The position numbers and the translations under genes were made by a program. From Phyllobacterium zundukense (GTDB taxonomy: Bacteria > Pseudomonadota > Alphaproteobacteria > Rhizobiales > Rhizobiaceae): a stretch of 64,000 bases of DNA. Where the stretch lies: contig NZ_CP017942.1 of assembly GCF_002764115.1 (NCBI RefSeq), forward strand, positions 195,001-259,000. Reading direction: 5' to 3'. Below, one piece after another: positions 26,836-36,516 of this stretch (within the stretch, counting starts at the first letter, position 1; the number at the start of each line of letters is the position of its first letter). The notes beneath the pieces were generated by a model. That model was not told the origin of the DNA. It worked only from the letters and a program-made list of their open reading frames with translations, and did not search any database.

Positions 26836-28620
26836 TCAGTCAAGATATGCGGCGACCGCAGTCGGCACATCCTCGTTACGCTCGGCAAGCTCCTCGAACT
26901 CGACGACCGCGTTGATATCCGCCCCCATGGAGACATTGGTAACACGCTCCAGGATGAACTCGATCACAACCGGTACCTCATGCTCGTCCATCAGGGCCTG
27001 CGCCTCGGCAAACGCGTCGGCGAACTGATTGGGGCTGCGGACACGGATGGCCTTGCATCCAAGTCCTTCTGCGACGGCCACATGATCAACGCCATAGCCC
27101 TTCTCTGCATCGCCTGACGCGTTGATGTTATCGAAGGCAAGACTGACCTCGAAATCCATGTCGAAACCGCGTTGCGCCTGCCTGATCAACCCCAGATAAG
27201 AGTTGTTCACGACAACATGCAGATAAGGCAGTTTATGTTGTGCGCCGACCGCAAGTTCCTCGATCATGAACTGGAAATCATAGTCGCCAGAAAGCGCTAC
27301 GATCGGCCTGTTCGGATCTGCTGCTCGCACACCAAGCGCAGCCGGCAAGGTCCAGCCGAGCGGGCCGGCCTGGCCGCAATTGATCCAGTTTCGCGGCTTG
27401 TAGACATGCAGGAACTGCGCCCCGGCGATCTGGCTGAGACCAATGGTTGTTACGTAGCAAGTCTCGCGGCCAAAAACCTTGTTCATTTCCTCATAGACCC
27501 GCTGCGGCTTCAACGGCGTCTGGTCAAAATGGGTCTTGCGCAGCATCGTCCGCTTGCGGCCACGGCATTCCTCTGCCCATTTCGACCAGTCGCGCAGTTT
27601 ACCCGCAGTTTTCCACTCGGTCGCAACGTCGAGAAAAAGCTTCAATGCCTTGCCAGCATCGGACACGATGCCAAAATCCGGTGAGAAGACCCGGCCGATC
27701 TGCGTCGGCTCGATGTCGACGTGGACAAATTTACGCCCCTCTGTGTAAGTCGCAACATTGCCGGTGTGGCGGTTCGCCCAGCGATTGCCGATCCCGAGAA
27801 CGAAGTCCGACGCCAACATGGTCGCATTGCCGTAACGGTGCGATGTCTGCAGGCCGCACATGCCTGCCATCAGCCGGTGATCGTCGGGGATCGTGCCCCA
27901 ACCCATCAGGGTCGGAATGACCGGAACCCCGGTGATTTCGGCAAATTCTACCAGCAGATCGGAGGCATCGGCATTGATGATGCCGCCGCCAGCAACGATC
28001 AACGGGCGTTCTGCCTCGTTGAGCATTGTCAGGGCCTTTTCGATCTGCGCTCGCGTGGCTGCAGGCTTGTAAGGTTCCAGCGGCTCATAGGTGTCGGGAT
28101 CGAATTCGATCTCCGCCAATTGCACATCGAGCGGCAGGTCGATCAAAACGGGACCTGGACGGCCCGAGCGCATGATGTGGAAGGCTTTCTGGAATACATA
28201 GGGAACGAGGCCGGGTTCCATCACCGTTACCGCCCATTTGGTCACGGGCTTGGCAATCGACGAGATATCGACGGCCTGAAAATCTTCCTTGTCGAGGCGC
28301 GCACGCGGAGCCTGCCCGGTGATACACAGGATCGGAATTGAATCTGCCGATGCTGAATAAAGACCGGTGATCATATCCGTACCGGCCGGGCCTGACGTGC
28401 CGATGCAGACGCCGATATTTCCATGTTCAGCGCGGGTGTAACCCTCAGCCATATGGGAAGCGCCTTCAACGTGGCGTGCAAGGATATGGCGAACTGATCC
28501 ACGGGCTTTCAGCGCCGAATAAAACGGATTGATGGCAGCACCCGGTACGCCAAAGGCGCAAGCAATCCCCTCCTTCTCCAGGATATGGACGGCAGCATCA
28601 ACGGCACGCATTTTGGTCAT
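26836..28620 (-). CDS. gcl: Glyoxylate carboligase (tartronate-semialdehyde synthase)
   Basis: A 594-residue ThDP-dependent enzyme condensing two glyoxylates to tartronate semialdehyde plus CO2. The N-terminal domain starts [18 protein letters not shown] and has [12 protein letters not shown]; a valine replaces the usual ThDP-activating glutamate in this family, consistent with FGVPG. The ThDP/Mg site [12 protein letters not shown]...NNSYLG is intact. ATG at 28620 is preferred with TGGAGGA 6 bases upstream; an ATG at 28656 is an in-frame extension without a site. It is the first gene of gcl-hyi-glxR, divergent from the IclR regulator. Confidence 0.95.
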   Translation of the reverse strand: MTKMRAVDAAVHILEKEGIACAFGVPGAAINPFYSALKARGSVRHILARHVEGASHMAEGYTRAEHGNIGVCIGTSGPAGTDMITGLYSASADSIPILCITGQAPRARLDKEDFQAVDISSIAKPVTKWAVTVMEPGLVPYVFQKAFHIMRSGRPGPVLIDLPLDVQLAEIEFDPDTYEPLEPYKPAATRAQIEKALTMLNEAERPLIVAGGGIINADASDLLVEFAEITGVPVIPTLMGWGTIPDDHRLMAGMCGLQTSHRYGNATMLASDFVLGIGNRWANRHTGNVATYTEGRKFVHVDIEPTQIGRVFSPDFGIVSDAGKALKLFLDVATEWKTAGKLRDWSKWAEECRGRKRTMLRKTHFDQTPLKPQRVYEEMNKVFGRETCYVTTIGLSQIAGAQFLHVYKPRNWINCGQAGPLGWTLPAALGVRAADPNRPIVALSGDYDFQFMIEELAVGAQHKLPYLHVVVNNSYLGLIRQAQRGFDMDFEVSLAFDNINASGDAEKGYGVDHVAVAEGLGCKAIRVRSPNQFADAFAEAQALMDEHEVPVVIEFILERVTNVSMGADINAVVEFEELAERNEDVPTAVAAYLD

Positions 28621-28679
28621 GATCATTCCTCCAGATTTGATGAGAGCATAGTCCATTCCGATGACTTCTCAATTAAAAT

Positions 28680-28707
28680 ATGGAAATCATTCCCATGATA
28701 TGGAAAT
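28680..28707. promoter_or_regulatory. Candidate IclR/AllR-type operator in the gcl promoter
   Basis: ATGGAAATCATTCCCAT (28680-28696) is a 17-base inverted repeat with one mismatch pair (ATGGAAAT / ATTCCCAT), and the half-site ATGGAAAT recurs at 28700-28707. It lies 60-87 bases upstream of gcl, between gcl and the divergent IclR gene. TGGAAA/TTTCCA symmetry is typical of IclR-family sites such as those of AllR at gcl in E. coli. The effector would be glyoxylate or allantoin-derived. Confidence 0.55.
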
Positions 28708-28765
28708 AAACATTTTCAACAAAACTGGTAAAATGAATCCATCGCGGCTATGCCAAAGGGAGAAA

Positions 28766-29620
28766 ATGAAACAGGACACCGGGGAATCCATGGCTTCGCA
28801 ATCGGCATCATTGAAGGGCAAACGGGGCCGCAAGGCGGGGGAAAACTCGGCACCCTCCTCCGTCCAGGTTTTGGATCGCAGCCTCAATCTGCTGAGTATC
28901 ATTGCTGACAATGATGGTTCGACGCTGACCGACCTCGCCGATCATAGCGGCATGGCACCTTCCACAGTCCACCGGCTGCTGACGTCGCTCGCCAATCATG
29001 GGATGCTGACGCATGATCCGGAATCCGGTGACTGGACAATCGGCGTTCGCGCCTTTGAGATTGGTAACGCCTTCCTGCGCTATCGCAAGCTTGGAACGAT
29101 CAGCCGGCCTTTCCTGAAGCGATTGATGGATGAGTGCGGAGAGACGGCAAATGTCGCTATCGAAGATGAAGGCGACGTCGTCTTCATTTCCCAGATCGAG
29201 AGCCACGCACCCATGCGCGCCTTCTTTCGTCCCGGGCGTCGCGGACCAATTCATGCCTCTGGCATCGGAAAGGCTATTCTTTCAACCTGGTCCGATACGG
29301 ATATCGGGCAGACGCTGAGCGGTAAGGCCCTGACGCATTTCACAGACCACACGCTGGATACGCTGCCCGCGCTGCTGAAGGATATTCAGCAGATCCGTGC
29401 ACGCGGCTGGTCGGTCGATGATGAGGAACATACGCTCGGCATGCGCTGTATCGCGGCACCGCTCTTCAACGAGCATGGCGAAGCAATTGCCGGGATTTCG
29501 ATTTCCGGACCGGCCGTCCGCTTGCCGAAGGACAAGCTCAATGTGCTTGGCCCGGTCATTCGCCGGACCGCCGACGAGCTGACAGCGGCGATGGGCGGGA
29601 GACGGCCGGACGAATTATAG
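28766..29620 (+). CDS. IclR-family transcriptional regulator of the glyoxylate operon
   Basis: A 284-residue IclR-family protein. A winged helix (VLDRSLNLLSIIADNDGSTLTDLADHSGMAPSTVHRLLTSLANHGML) is followed by the effector domain (GTISRPFLKRLMDECGETANVAI, RGPIHASGIGKAILS, GMRCIAAPLFNEHGEAIAGISISGP). It diverges from gcl and probably represses or activates gcl-hyi-glxR in response to glyoxylate, as AllR or BhcR do. The start is uncertain: ATG at 28766 with GGGAG close by is used, while 28733 and 28790 are alternatives. A terminator hairpin follows its stop codon. Confidence 0.88.
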   Translation: MKQDTGESMASQSASLKGKRGRKAGENSAPSSVQVLDRSLNLLSIIADNDGSTLTDLADHSGMAPSTVHRLLTSLANHGMLTHDPESGDWTIGVRAFEIGNAFLRYRKLGTISRPFLKRLMDECGETANVAIEDEGDVVFISQIESHAPMRAFFRPGRRGPIHASGIGKAILSTWSDTDIGQTLSGKALTHFTDHTLDTLPALLKDIQQIRARGWSVDDEEHTLGMRCIAAPLFNEHGEAIAGISISGPAVRLPKDKLNVLGPVIRRTADELTAAMGGRRPDEL

Positions 29621-29627
29621 AATAAAC

Positions 29628-29649
29628 AGGGGAGCATCGCTCCCCTTTT
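29628..29649. terminator. Rho-independent terminator between IclR gene and guaD
   Basis: AGGGGAGC / GCTCCCCT with an ATC loop is a perfect 8-bp stem followed directly by TTTT. It lies 8 bases after the IclR stop codon and 6 bases before the convergent guaD stop codon. It should end the IclR transcript and probably also guaD from the other side. Confidence 0.85.
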
Positions 29650-29654
29650 ACATA

Positions 29655-31013
29655 TCAGGCAGTCTGCAATTCCGGCATAGACCGTGTGCGAGTGCTCGTT
29701 GCGGCCGGTTTATCGAGCCCGCTCTTCATGGGCTTGCCGGCAACATAGACCTCGGCCGCCGACCGGTCATCGCCCATCGTCTGAAGGATGAACAGTTCCT
29801 CGGCCAGCGTCGTTGCCGTGCGCATGCGCAGTTCCATTGCCGGTTTGGCCCGGCTGTCGAGGACGGTGATATCGGCGTCCGCGCCAGCATGCAGGGAGCC
29901 GATGCGATCTTCGAGGCCAAGCGCGCGAGCGTTGCCGAGCGTCATCATATAGTATGACGCAAATGGCGACAGCCGCTGCCCCTGCACGTGCAGGACCTTG
30001 TAGGCTTCGCTCATGGTCTCCAGCATCGAGAAGCTGGTTCCACCGCCGACATCGGTTGCGACTGAGGTGCGGGCACCGAGATCACGGAAGCGACCATGAT
30101 CGAAGAGCCCGCTGCCGAGGAACAGATTGGAGGTAGGGCAGAAGACCGCGACCGACTTCGTTTCCGCGAGCGCCGATATCTCCCGGTCCGAAAGAAAGAT
30201 GCAGTGCCCGAGCAGCGTCTTCGATCCGAGCAGGCCATAGCTGGCGTAAATATCGGTATAATCCTTTGCCGAAGGATAGAGCGACGTCGCAAAGGCAATC
30301 TCGTCCTTGTTTTCGGAGAGATGCGTCTGCACATAGCATTCCGGATGTTCGCGCACCAAGGCACGGCTCATGTCCATCTGCTCCGGCGTCGATGTGATGG
30401 CGAAGCGCGGGCTGATCGCATAATGCGCACGACCACGGCCATGCCACTTGGCAATCAGGGCCTTGGTGTCGTCATAACCGGACTGCGGCGTGTCGCGCAG
30501 CGCATCGGGTGCATTGCGGTCCATCATGACCTTACCGCCGATCATCAGCATGTTGCGCTTCTCGGCTGCCGTGAAATAGGCATCGACGCTTTCCAAATGA
30601 ATGGAGCAGTACGCAGCCGCCGTCGTCGTGCCATTGCGGAGCAGTTCATCCATGAACCGCTCGGCAATGAAATCGGCATGGGCGGTGGACGAGAATTTCT
30701 GCTCTTCGACGAAGATGTAAGTGTTGAGCCATTCGAGCAGCTGCGCGCCATAGGAGGCGATCGCCTGCGTCTGCGGAAAATGCAGATGGGTGTCGATGAG
30801 GCCGGGAAGAATCAGATGCGGGCGATGATCGACAACCTCGGTTTGGGGATCAGCGACAGATATGAGTGCAGCATACTCGCCAACGTCAACGACCTTGCCG
30901 TTCTCGACCAGAACAGCACCATCCTCGAAATAGTTGTAGGCGGATTGATCGTCGATGCTCTTGGGCTCATCGACAAAAGTCAGCACCCGGCCGCGTAAAA
31001 GCAGTTTGCTCAT
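29655..31013 (-). CDS. guaD: Guanine deaminase
   Basis: A 452-residue amidohydrolase-fold deaminase converting guanine to xanthine. Zinc ligands appear in LPGLIDTHLHFPQTQA (HxH near residue 77), in VQTHLSENKDEI, in LLGHCIFLSD, and in SVATDVGGGTSFSMLETM, all diagnostic of guanine deaminase. Its ATG overlaps the end of puuD by four bases, so it is co-translated with the urate hydroxylase. It feeds xanthine to the xdhABC enzyme encoded nearby. Confidence 0.93.
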   Translation of the reverse strand: MSKLLLRGRVLTFVDEPKSIDDQSAYNYFEDGAVLVENGKVVDVGEYAALISVADPQTEVVDHRPHLILPGLIDTHLHFPQTQAIASYGAQLLEWLNTYIFVEEQKFSSTAHADFIAERFMDELLRNGTTTAAAYCSIHLESVDAYFTAAEKRNMLMIGGKVMMDRNAPDALRDTPQSGYDDTKALIAKWHGRGRAHYAISPRFAITSTPEQMDMSRALVREHPECYVQTHLSENKDEIAFATSLYPSAKDYTDIYASYGLLGSKTLLGHCIFLSDREISALAETKSVAVFCPTSNLFLGSGLFDHGRFRDLGARTSVATDVGGGTSFSMLETMSEAYKVLHVQGQRLSPFASYYMMTLGNARALGLEDRIGSLHAGADADITVLDSRAKPAMELRMRTATTLAEELFILQTMGDDRSAAEVYVAGKPMKSGLDKPAATSTRTRSMPELQTA

Positions 31014-32248
31014 TGGACTGTTCCTCCCTGAACTGTAGTCTCGTACCAGCTGGCGAGGAGACGCCGCTCCTCATCGGTGATGCCGCTGACATTGGCGGGC
31101 GGCATCGCATGCGAGCGCCCAGCCTGCAGATAGATTTCGCGCGCATGCGCGGCGATCTGGCTATCTGTCTCTAGTATCACGCCTTTCGGCGGAACGATGA
31201 TCCCCTCCCAGCCAGGTTCCTTCGCGTGGCACATCGAGCACCGGCCAAGAATGGCATCGCGTACCTTGGGAAAGGCTTCGGCGGCAATGAATGGCTTTTG
31301 GACTGCCGAGATTTTATCTTCAGTATCGCCTGACAAGATCTTCGGCACGGTCGACAACCACATGATGATGATAAAGAGGATGGCGGTCACGAGCCAGGTC
31401 CAGGTCGGCTCACCCTTGCGGGCATGGCGGGTGTTGAACCAATGGCGGATCGTGACGCCCATCAGGAAGACCAGCGACGCGATGATCCAGTTGTACTGCG
31501 TGCCGAACGCCAGCGGATAATGGTTCGACAACATCAGGAACAGCACCGGCAAGGTCAGGTAGTTGTTGTGCGTCGAACGCTGCTTTGCCTGATTGCCGAG
31601 CGCCGGATCCGGGACCTTTCCAGCGATCAGGTCTGCCACGACTTTCTTCTGATTGGGGATAATGATCATGAACACGTTGGCGGACATGATCGTTGCGGTG
31701 AATGCTCCAAGGTGCAGGAATGCAGCGCGTCCCGTGAAGAGGTGTGTATAGCCCCACGCCACGAAGACCAGGATGAAATAAAGCAGAACCATCAGCCGCG
31801 TGTCGTTTCTGCCAAGCGGCGACTTGCAGATGAGGTCGTAGGCGATCCAGCCGCCAAAGATAGAGGCAAGTGAAATCGCGATGGCGACAGGCCGCGAAAC
31901 GTCCAGCACATGCGGATCGATCAGATAGAGATCGGCGCCCGCATAGTAGACGATGCAGAGCATGGCAAAGCCCGACAGCCAGGTCGCATAGGACTCCCAT
32001 TTGAACCAGGTCAGGTGCTCGGGCATCTGCTCGGGCGCCACCAGATATTTCTGGATGTGATAGAAGCCGCCACCATGGACCTGCCATTCCTCGCCATGGG
32101 CTCCGGCAGGAAGCCCGGGGCGTTGACGCAGACCGAGATCCAGCGCCACGAAATAGAAGGATGAGCCGATCCAGGCAATGCCTGTGATGACATGCACCCA
32201 GCGAAAGGCAAAATTCAACCAGTCCCAGGCAATAGCGAATTCGTACAT
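31010..32248 (-). CDS. puuD: Membrane urate hydroxylase with C-terminal cytochrome c domain
   Basis: A 412-residue inner-membrane protein with an N-terminal multi-helix domain starting MYEFAIAWDWLNFAFRWVHVITGIAWIGSSFYF and a C-terminal cytochrome c domain with the heme motif CSMCH near residue 340. PuuD oxidises urate to 5-hydroxyisourate and passes electrons to the respiratory chain rather than making peroxide. ATG at 32248 is chosen with GGGAGA 5 bases upstream. It precedes and overlaps guaD and diverges from a LysR gene. No soluble uricase is needed in the pathway encoded here. Confidence 0.92.
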   Translation of the reverse strand: MYEFAIAWDWLNFAFRWVHVITGIAWIGSSFYFVALDLGLRQRPGLPAGAHGEEWQVHGGGFYHIQKYLVAPEQMPEHLTWFKWESYATWLSGFAMLCIVYYAGADLYLIDPHVLDVSRPVAIAISLASIFGGWIAYDLICKSPLGRNDTRLMVLLYFILVFVAWGYTHLFTGRAAFLHLGAFTATIMSANVFMIIIPNQKKVVADLIAGKVPDPALGNQAKQRSTHNNYLTLPVLFLMLSNHYPLAFGTQYNWIIASLVFLMGVTIRHWFNTRHARKGEPTWTWLVTAILFIIIMWLSTVPKILSGDTEDKISAVQKPFIAAEAFPKVRDAILGRCSMCHAKEPGWEGIIVPPKGVILETDSQIAAHAREIYLQAGRSHAMPPANVSGITDEERRLLASWYETTVQGGTVQ

Positions 32249-32383
32249 GCGGCTCTCCCATTTATTACCGGGAGTATGTGCCAAAGCCTATGCTCATGTG
32301 AAACACCCTAATGCACCCATCTCTTTCAAAAAAAACTTTAAAATGCTAGATGATTGGACAGTGTAAGTCTTCGAGCGAAAACC
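32249..32383. promoter_or_regulatory. Divergent promoter region puuD / LysR
   Basis: The 135 bases between the divergent puuD and LysR genes should hold both promoters and the LysR site. A poly-A stretch (near 32330) and moderately AT-rich DNA are visible. No strong palindrome stands out, so no operator is assigned. Confidence 0.45.
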
Positions 32384-33298
32384 ATGTCATACCTTGATAA
32401 CCTTCGTGTTTTCGTTCGCGTCGTCGAACTGGGAAACCTTTCTGCAGCCGGGCGCGATCAGCGCGCTTCACCGGCGGTGGCCAGTAATCGCATCAAGGAA
32501 CTCGAGCGCCATCTTGGTGTGCGCCTCTTCAATCGCACAACGCGCAAGCTGACCCCGACCGAGCATGGGAAGGTTTTCTATGAGGGCGCGGTGAAGATCA
32601 TCGAGGCCATCAACGAGGCCGAGGCGGCAATTGCCGATCTCTCCAAGAAGCCGAAAGGTGCGATCCGTATCACTGCCCCGCTCGGCATTGGCCGGCGCCT
32701 GATCGCATCGGGCATTCCGGAATTTCACGACAAGTATCCGGATATCGAAGTGCGGCTGAGGCTGTCAGACCACAACATCGATATCATGAGCGAAGGTGTT
32801 GATGTCGCCTTCAAGCTCGGCATCCTCGAAGACTCCAATTTGCGCATGCGCGGCATCATGAATTGCGAACGCGTAATCTGCGCATCACCGGACTATCTGG
32901 AAAAGCGCGGTACGCCGGCGACGCTCGACGAACTGATATCTGAACACCATGACTGCCTGCTTTTGCGGTATCCGGGTTCCAAGGAATATTACTGGACGCT
33001 GCAGACACCGGAAGGCCCGCGTAAGCTGGAAGTCAGCGGGCCCTATGATTCAGACGATGGCGATGTCCTGACGCGATGGGCACTGGATGGCCGTGGCATC
33101 ATCAACAAACCGCTGTTTGAGGTCAAAAGCCATTTGAACGACGGAACTTTGCGAGCGATCCTCGAAGATACGCCGCCAGTCAGCATTCAGCTTGCGGCGA
33201 TCTATCCGCACAAGCGGTTTCAGGACCCGAAAGTGCGGCTGATGATCGATTTCATGACCGAGCGCTGCCAGCGCCTGGTCAACGAGATGCTGAAATAG
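32384..33298 (+). CDS. LysR-type regulator of the purine degradation genes (probable)
   Basis: A 304-residue LysR regulator, with the helix-turn-helix in VFVRVVELGNLSAAGRDQRASPAVASNRIKELERHLG and effector domain IRITAPLGIGRRLIASGIPEFHDKYPDIEVRLRLSD. This is the CrgA/DsdC-like subgroup. ATG at 32384 (MSYLDNLRVF) fits the family start. It diverges from puuD-guaD and converges with xdhC, so it probably controls purine genes. The link is positional only. Confidence 0.85.
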   Translation: MSYLDNLRVFVRVVELGNLSAAGRDQRASPAVASNRIKELERHLGVRLFNRTTRKLTPTEHGKVFYEGAVKIIEAINEAEAAIADLSKKPKGAIRITAPLGIGRRLIASGIPEFHDKYPDIEVRLRLSDHNIDIMSEGVDVAFKLGILEDSNLRMRGIMNCERVICASPDYLEKRGTPATLDELISEHHDCLLLRYPGSKEYYWTLQTPEGPRKLEVSGPYDSDDGDVLTRWALDGRGIINKPLFEVKSHLNDGTLRAILEDTPPVSIQLAAIYPHKRFQDPKVRLMIDFMTERCQRLVNEMLK

Positions 33299-33307
33299 TT
33301 GAATTAA

Positions 33308-34165
33308 TCAGGCAGGAACCCGCTTGCGTTCCCGGATAACCGCAGTTTGCGGATTTCGGTGATTGAGCGCCGAGGTCATGATTTCCGCTGCTGCGAGCGC
33401 CGCTATGACAGTTGGACGCTTGTCCTTGACCGCAGTTCCTCCGACGGGACAGACAAGCCTGTCGAATATCTCCGGACGGCCGACTTCGCGCGTCAGCCAA
33501 TTGCGGAACGTTGCCCTTTTGGTCTTCGACCCGATCATCCCGACATATGACGCATCGTCCCGGGCAAGCGCTTCGGCAGTAATCAGAAAATCGAGCGCGT
33601 GGTCATGGGTCAGGACCACGAAGGCACTTCCGGCTGGTGCATCCCGAACGACCGCTTCCGGCATGGCCGTGAGACATGTTTCAATCCCGGGAACCTGCGT
33701 GGCGGAAAGTTCGTCTTCGCGCGTGTCGACCAATATGATCCGCAGCGGCACCAATGACAGTGCCATTGCCATTGCATCACCGACATGTCCCGCACCGAAG
33801 ATATAGACATGCGGACGCCGGGCAATCTCAAGATCGACCTTCTCGATCAATGTCATGGCTACACCTCGATCCACTCGCTGGAAGTTGAGCGCAACACGCC
33901 CCCCACAGCACTGGCCGATTTCCGGACCGAGAGCGATGGTCATTTCCTGTGCGCCCAACCCGTTGTTCAACGCCCTGCGGGCATGGTCGATCGCCATATA
34001 CTCAAGCTGCCCACCACCGATGGTACCGAAAATGCAATCAGCAGCAACAAGCATCCAGGCCCCGGCTTCGCGCGGCGTGGAGCCGTCAGCCTCTTTCACT
34101 TCGACCAGAACGGCCTGTTTCCGGCGGTTGAGAAAATCCCTGATATCGTCGCGGTTCGTCGGCAT
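33308..34165 (-). CDS. xdhC: Xanthine dehydrogenase accessory protein XdhC
   Basis: A 285-residue XdhC family chaperone that binds molybdenum cofactor, has it sulfurated and inserts it into XdhB. Family motifs include VLVEVKEADGSTPREAGAWML, GTIGGGQLEY, GQCCGGRV and the Rossmann segment VYIFGAGHVGDAMAMAL, followed by SYVGMIGSKTKRATF. It is the last gene of uraH-xdhA-xdhB-xdhC, 7 bases after xdhB. Confidence 0.93.
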   Translation of the reverse strand: MPTNRDDIRDFLNRRKQAVLVEVKEADGSTPREAGAWMLVAADCIFGTIGGGQLEYMAIDHARRALNNGLGAQEMTIALGPEIGQCCGGRVALNFQRVDRGVAMTLIEKVDLEIARRPHVYIFGAGHVGDAMAMALSLVPLRIILVDTREDELSATQVPGIETCLTAMPEAVVRDAPAGSAFVVLTHDHALDFLITAEALARDDASYVGMIGSKTKRATFRNWLTREVGRPEIFDRLVCPVGGTAVKDKRPTVIAALAAAEIMTSALNHRNPQTAVIRERKRVPA

Positions 34166-34172
34166 GGAATGA

Positions 34173-36506
34173 TCACTTTCCCCTGTCCGCCGTTCTCAAC
34201 CGTTCGATCGCCATCAGGACGCGCTCCGGCGTCGCTGGTGCGTCGAGACGGGGCGAGATGCGGTAGTCGGCAACGCTGGCAACGGCCATGGAGATGGCCT
34301 CAAGCACCGAGATCGCCAGCATGAAGGGTGGCTCGCCCACTGCCTTGGACCGGCGGATCGTCTCCTCGCGGTTGACGGACCAGCTGGCAAGATTGACGTT
34401 GAACTGGCGGGGGCGGTCCGACGCAAGCGGGATCTTGTAGGTGGACGGCGCATGCGTGCGCAGCCGGCCCTTGGCATCCCACCAAAGTTCTTCGGTCGTC
34501 AGCCAACCCATTCCTTGAACGAAAGCGCCTTCGACTTGACCGAGATCGAGCGCCGGGTTCAGCGACTTGCCGACGTCATGCAGGATATCGGTGCGATCGA
34601 CCTGGTATTCGCCGGTCAAGGTATCGATACTGACTTCCGACACGGAGGCACCATAGGCAAAATAGTAGAAGGGACGGCCCCTGCCCTCTGCCCGGCTCCA
34701 ATGGATTTTGGGTGTCTTGTAAAAGCCTGCAGCGGAGAGTTGCACACGGGCGCCGTAGGCCGCCCTGATAAATTCCGGAAATGGAATGAGCTGATCACCA
34801 GCCCGCACCGTATTCGGCTCGAAGACGACTTGCTCTTTCATCACGCCGTATTGTTCCACCGCAAACTGGACCAGGCGATCCTTGATCTGCTGAGCCGCAT
34901 TGGCTGCCGCCATGCCGTTGAGATCGGAGCCGGAGGATGCAGCGGTAGCAGATGTGTTCGGTACCTTCGCCGTCGTCGTTGCCGTAATCTTGATGCGGTC
35001 GAGATCGACCTGGAATTCATCGGCAACAACCTGGGCTATCTTGGTGTTCAGCCCCTGTCCCATCTCGGTTCCGCCGTGGTTGAGATGGATCGAACCGTCA
35101 GTATAGACGTGGACCAACGCGCCAGCCTGATTATACTCGGTCTTGGTGAAAGAAATGCCGAATTTCACCGGAGTCAGCGCTATGCCACGCTTGATGATCC
35201 GGCTTTGCCGATTGAAGTTGACAATCGCCTCGCGCCGCGCCGCGTATTCGGAAGACTCTTCAAGTTCCGCAATGATCTGCGGGATGATGTTGTCTTCGAC
35301 CGTCTGATGGTAGGGCGTAACATTCCGGCCTTCGCCACCGTAGAAATTGGCCTTGCGAATTTCCAGCGGATCCTTGCCAAGCGCATAGGCGATTTCCTCG
35401 ATCATCCGCTCACCGCCAACCATCCCTTGCGGGCCGCCGAAGCCGCGAAATGCGGTATTGGAGACGGTGTTTGTTTTCAGGGGCCGCGAACGCAACCGCA
35501 CATTCGGATAGAAATAGCAATTATCGGCGTGGAAGAGAGCCCGGTCCGTCACCGGCCCGGAGAGGTCGGCTGAAAAGCCGCAACGCGCTGAATATGTGGC
35601 GTCCACCGCTTCAATGCGGCCCTGATCGTCAAAGCCGAGTTCGTAGGTCACGTGGAAGTCGTGGCGCTTTCCCGTCGCGACCATATCGTCGTCCCGGTCC
35701 GGCCTAATTTTCACTGCCCGGTGATACTTCTTGGCAGCGATTGCCGCGACAGCAGCGAAGAGGTTGGCCTGCGTTTCCTTACCGCCGAAGCCACCGCCCA
35801 TGCGCCGCACATTGACCGTCACGGCATTGGAAGGAACGCCCAGAACGTGGCCGATCATATGCTGCGTTTCGCTCGGATGCTGGGTCGAGGAAAAAACCGT
35901 CACGTCGTCATCTTCGCCGGGTATGGCGAAAGCGATGTGACCCTCCAGATAGAAATGGTCCTGACCGCCAATGCGCATCTCGCCGCGGACGCGGTTCTTG
36001 GCATTGGCGAGACCCGACGCAATATCGCCGCGCTCAAGCTTCAGCGGATCGATCACCAGCGGATAATTGGCTTTTTCGGCTTCCAACACATCGGTGACAT
36101 GGTCAAGATCGCGATATTCTATTTTGACTTTCGCGGCCGCCTGCCGCGCAATCTGCCGTGTTTCAGCAATCACAGCAAAGATGGGCTGACCATGGAATTC
36201 GACCTTGATGGCAAACACCGGATCATCATGTTTGCCGGCAGGACTGACGTCGTTGTGGCCGGGAATATCATCAACCGTAAGAATCCCGATAACGCCGGCG
36301 CAAGCCCTGACCGCTTCATAGTCAACGGACACAATTTCGGCGTGCGCGCGTTGTGACAGGCCAAGATAGGCGTGCAGCGTATCGGACGGCTCAGGCATGT
36401 CATCAATGTATTCGGCTGAGCCAGCGACATGTTTGTGGCCCGACTCATGTGGCTGCTGTTCGTGAACACCGCCGCGGATGCGGGCTATCGGCTGAATTGA
36501 GTTCAT
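34173..36506 (-). CDS. xdhB: Xanthine dehydrogenase molybdenum subunit
   Basis: A 777-residue molybdopterin subunit of xanthine dehydrogenase, which hydroxylates hypoxanthine and xanthine to urate. Cofactor and active-site motifs are visible: GGGFGGKETQ, the arginine region FRGFGGPQGM, HLNHGGTEMGQGLNTKIAQ and the catalytic glutamate in KAVGEPPFMLAI. ATG at 36506 is used, with GAGGAGC 5 bases upstream; an ATG at 36536 overlaps xdhA. It is 10 bases downstream of xdhA. Confidence 0.95.
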   Translation of the reverse strand: MNSIQPIARIRGGVHEQQPHESGHKHVAGSAEYIDDMPEPSDTLHAYLGLSQRAHAEIVSVDYEAVRACAGVIGILTVDDIPGHNDVSPAGKHDDPVFAIKVEFHGQPIFAVIAETRQIARQAAAKVKIEYRDLDHVTDVLEAEKANYPLVIDPLKLERGDIASGLANAKNRVRGEMRIGGQDHFYLEGHIAFAIPGEDDDVTVFSSTQHPSETQHMIGHVLGVPSNAVTVNVRRMGGGFGGKETQANLFAAVAAIAAKKYHRAVKIRPDRDDDMVATGKRHDFHVTYELGFDDQGRIEAVDATYSARCGFSADLSGPVTDRALFHADNCYFYPNVRLRSRPLKTNTVSNTAFRGFGGPQGMVGGERMIEEIAYALGKDPLEIRKANFYGGEGRNVTPYHQTVEDNIIPQIIAELEESSEYAARREAIVNFNRQSRIIKRGIALTPVKFGISFTKTEYNQAGALVHVYTDGSIHLNHGGTEMGQGLNTKIAQVVADEFQVDLDRIKITATTTAKVPNTSATAASSGSDLNGMAAANAAQQIKDRLVQFAVEQYGVMKEQVVFEPNTVRAGDQLIPFPEFIRAAYGARVQLSAAGFYKTPKIHWSRAEGRGRPFYYFAYGASVSEVSIDTLTGEYQVDRTDILHDVGKSLNPALDLGQVEGAFVQGMGWLTTEELWWDAKGRLRTHAPSTYKIPLASDRPRQFNVNLASWSVNREETIRRSKAVGEPPFMLAISVLEAISMAVASVADYRISPRLDAPATPERVLMAIERLRTADRGK

Positions 36507-36516
36507 TGCGCGCTCC

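Noticed and set aside
34452..35573. Plus-strand frame of about 370 codons opposite xdhB
   Set aside because: It is antisense to the molybdenum subunit gene and lacks motifs or a ribosome site.
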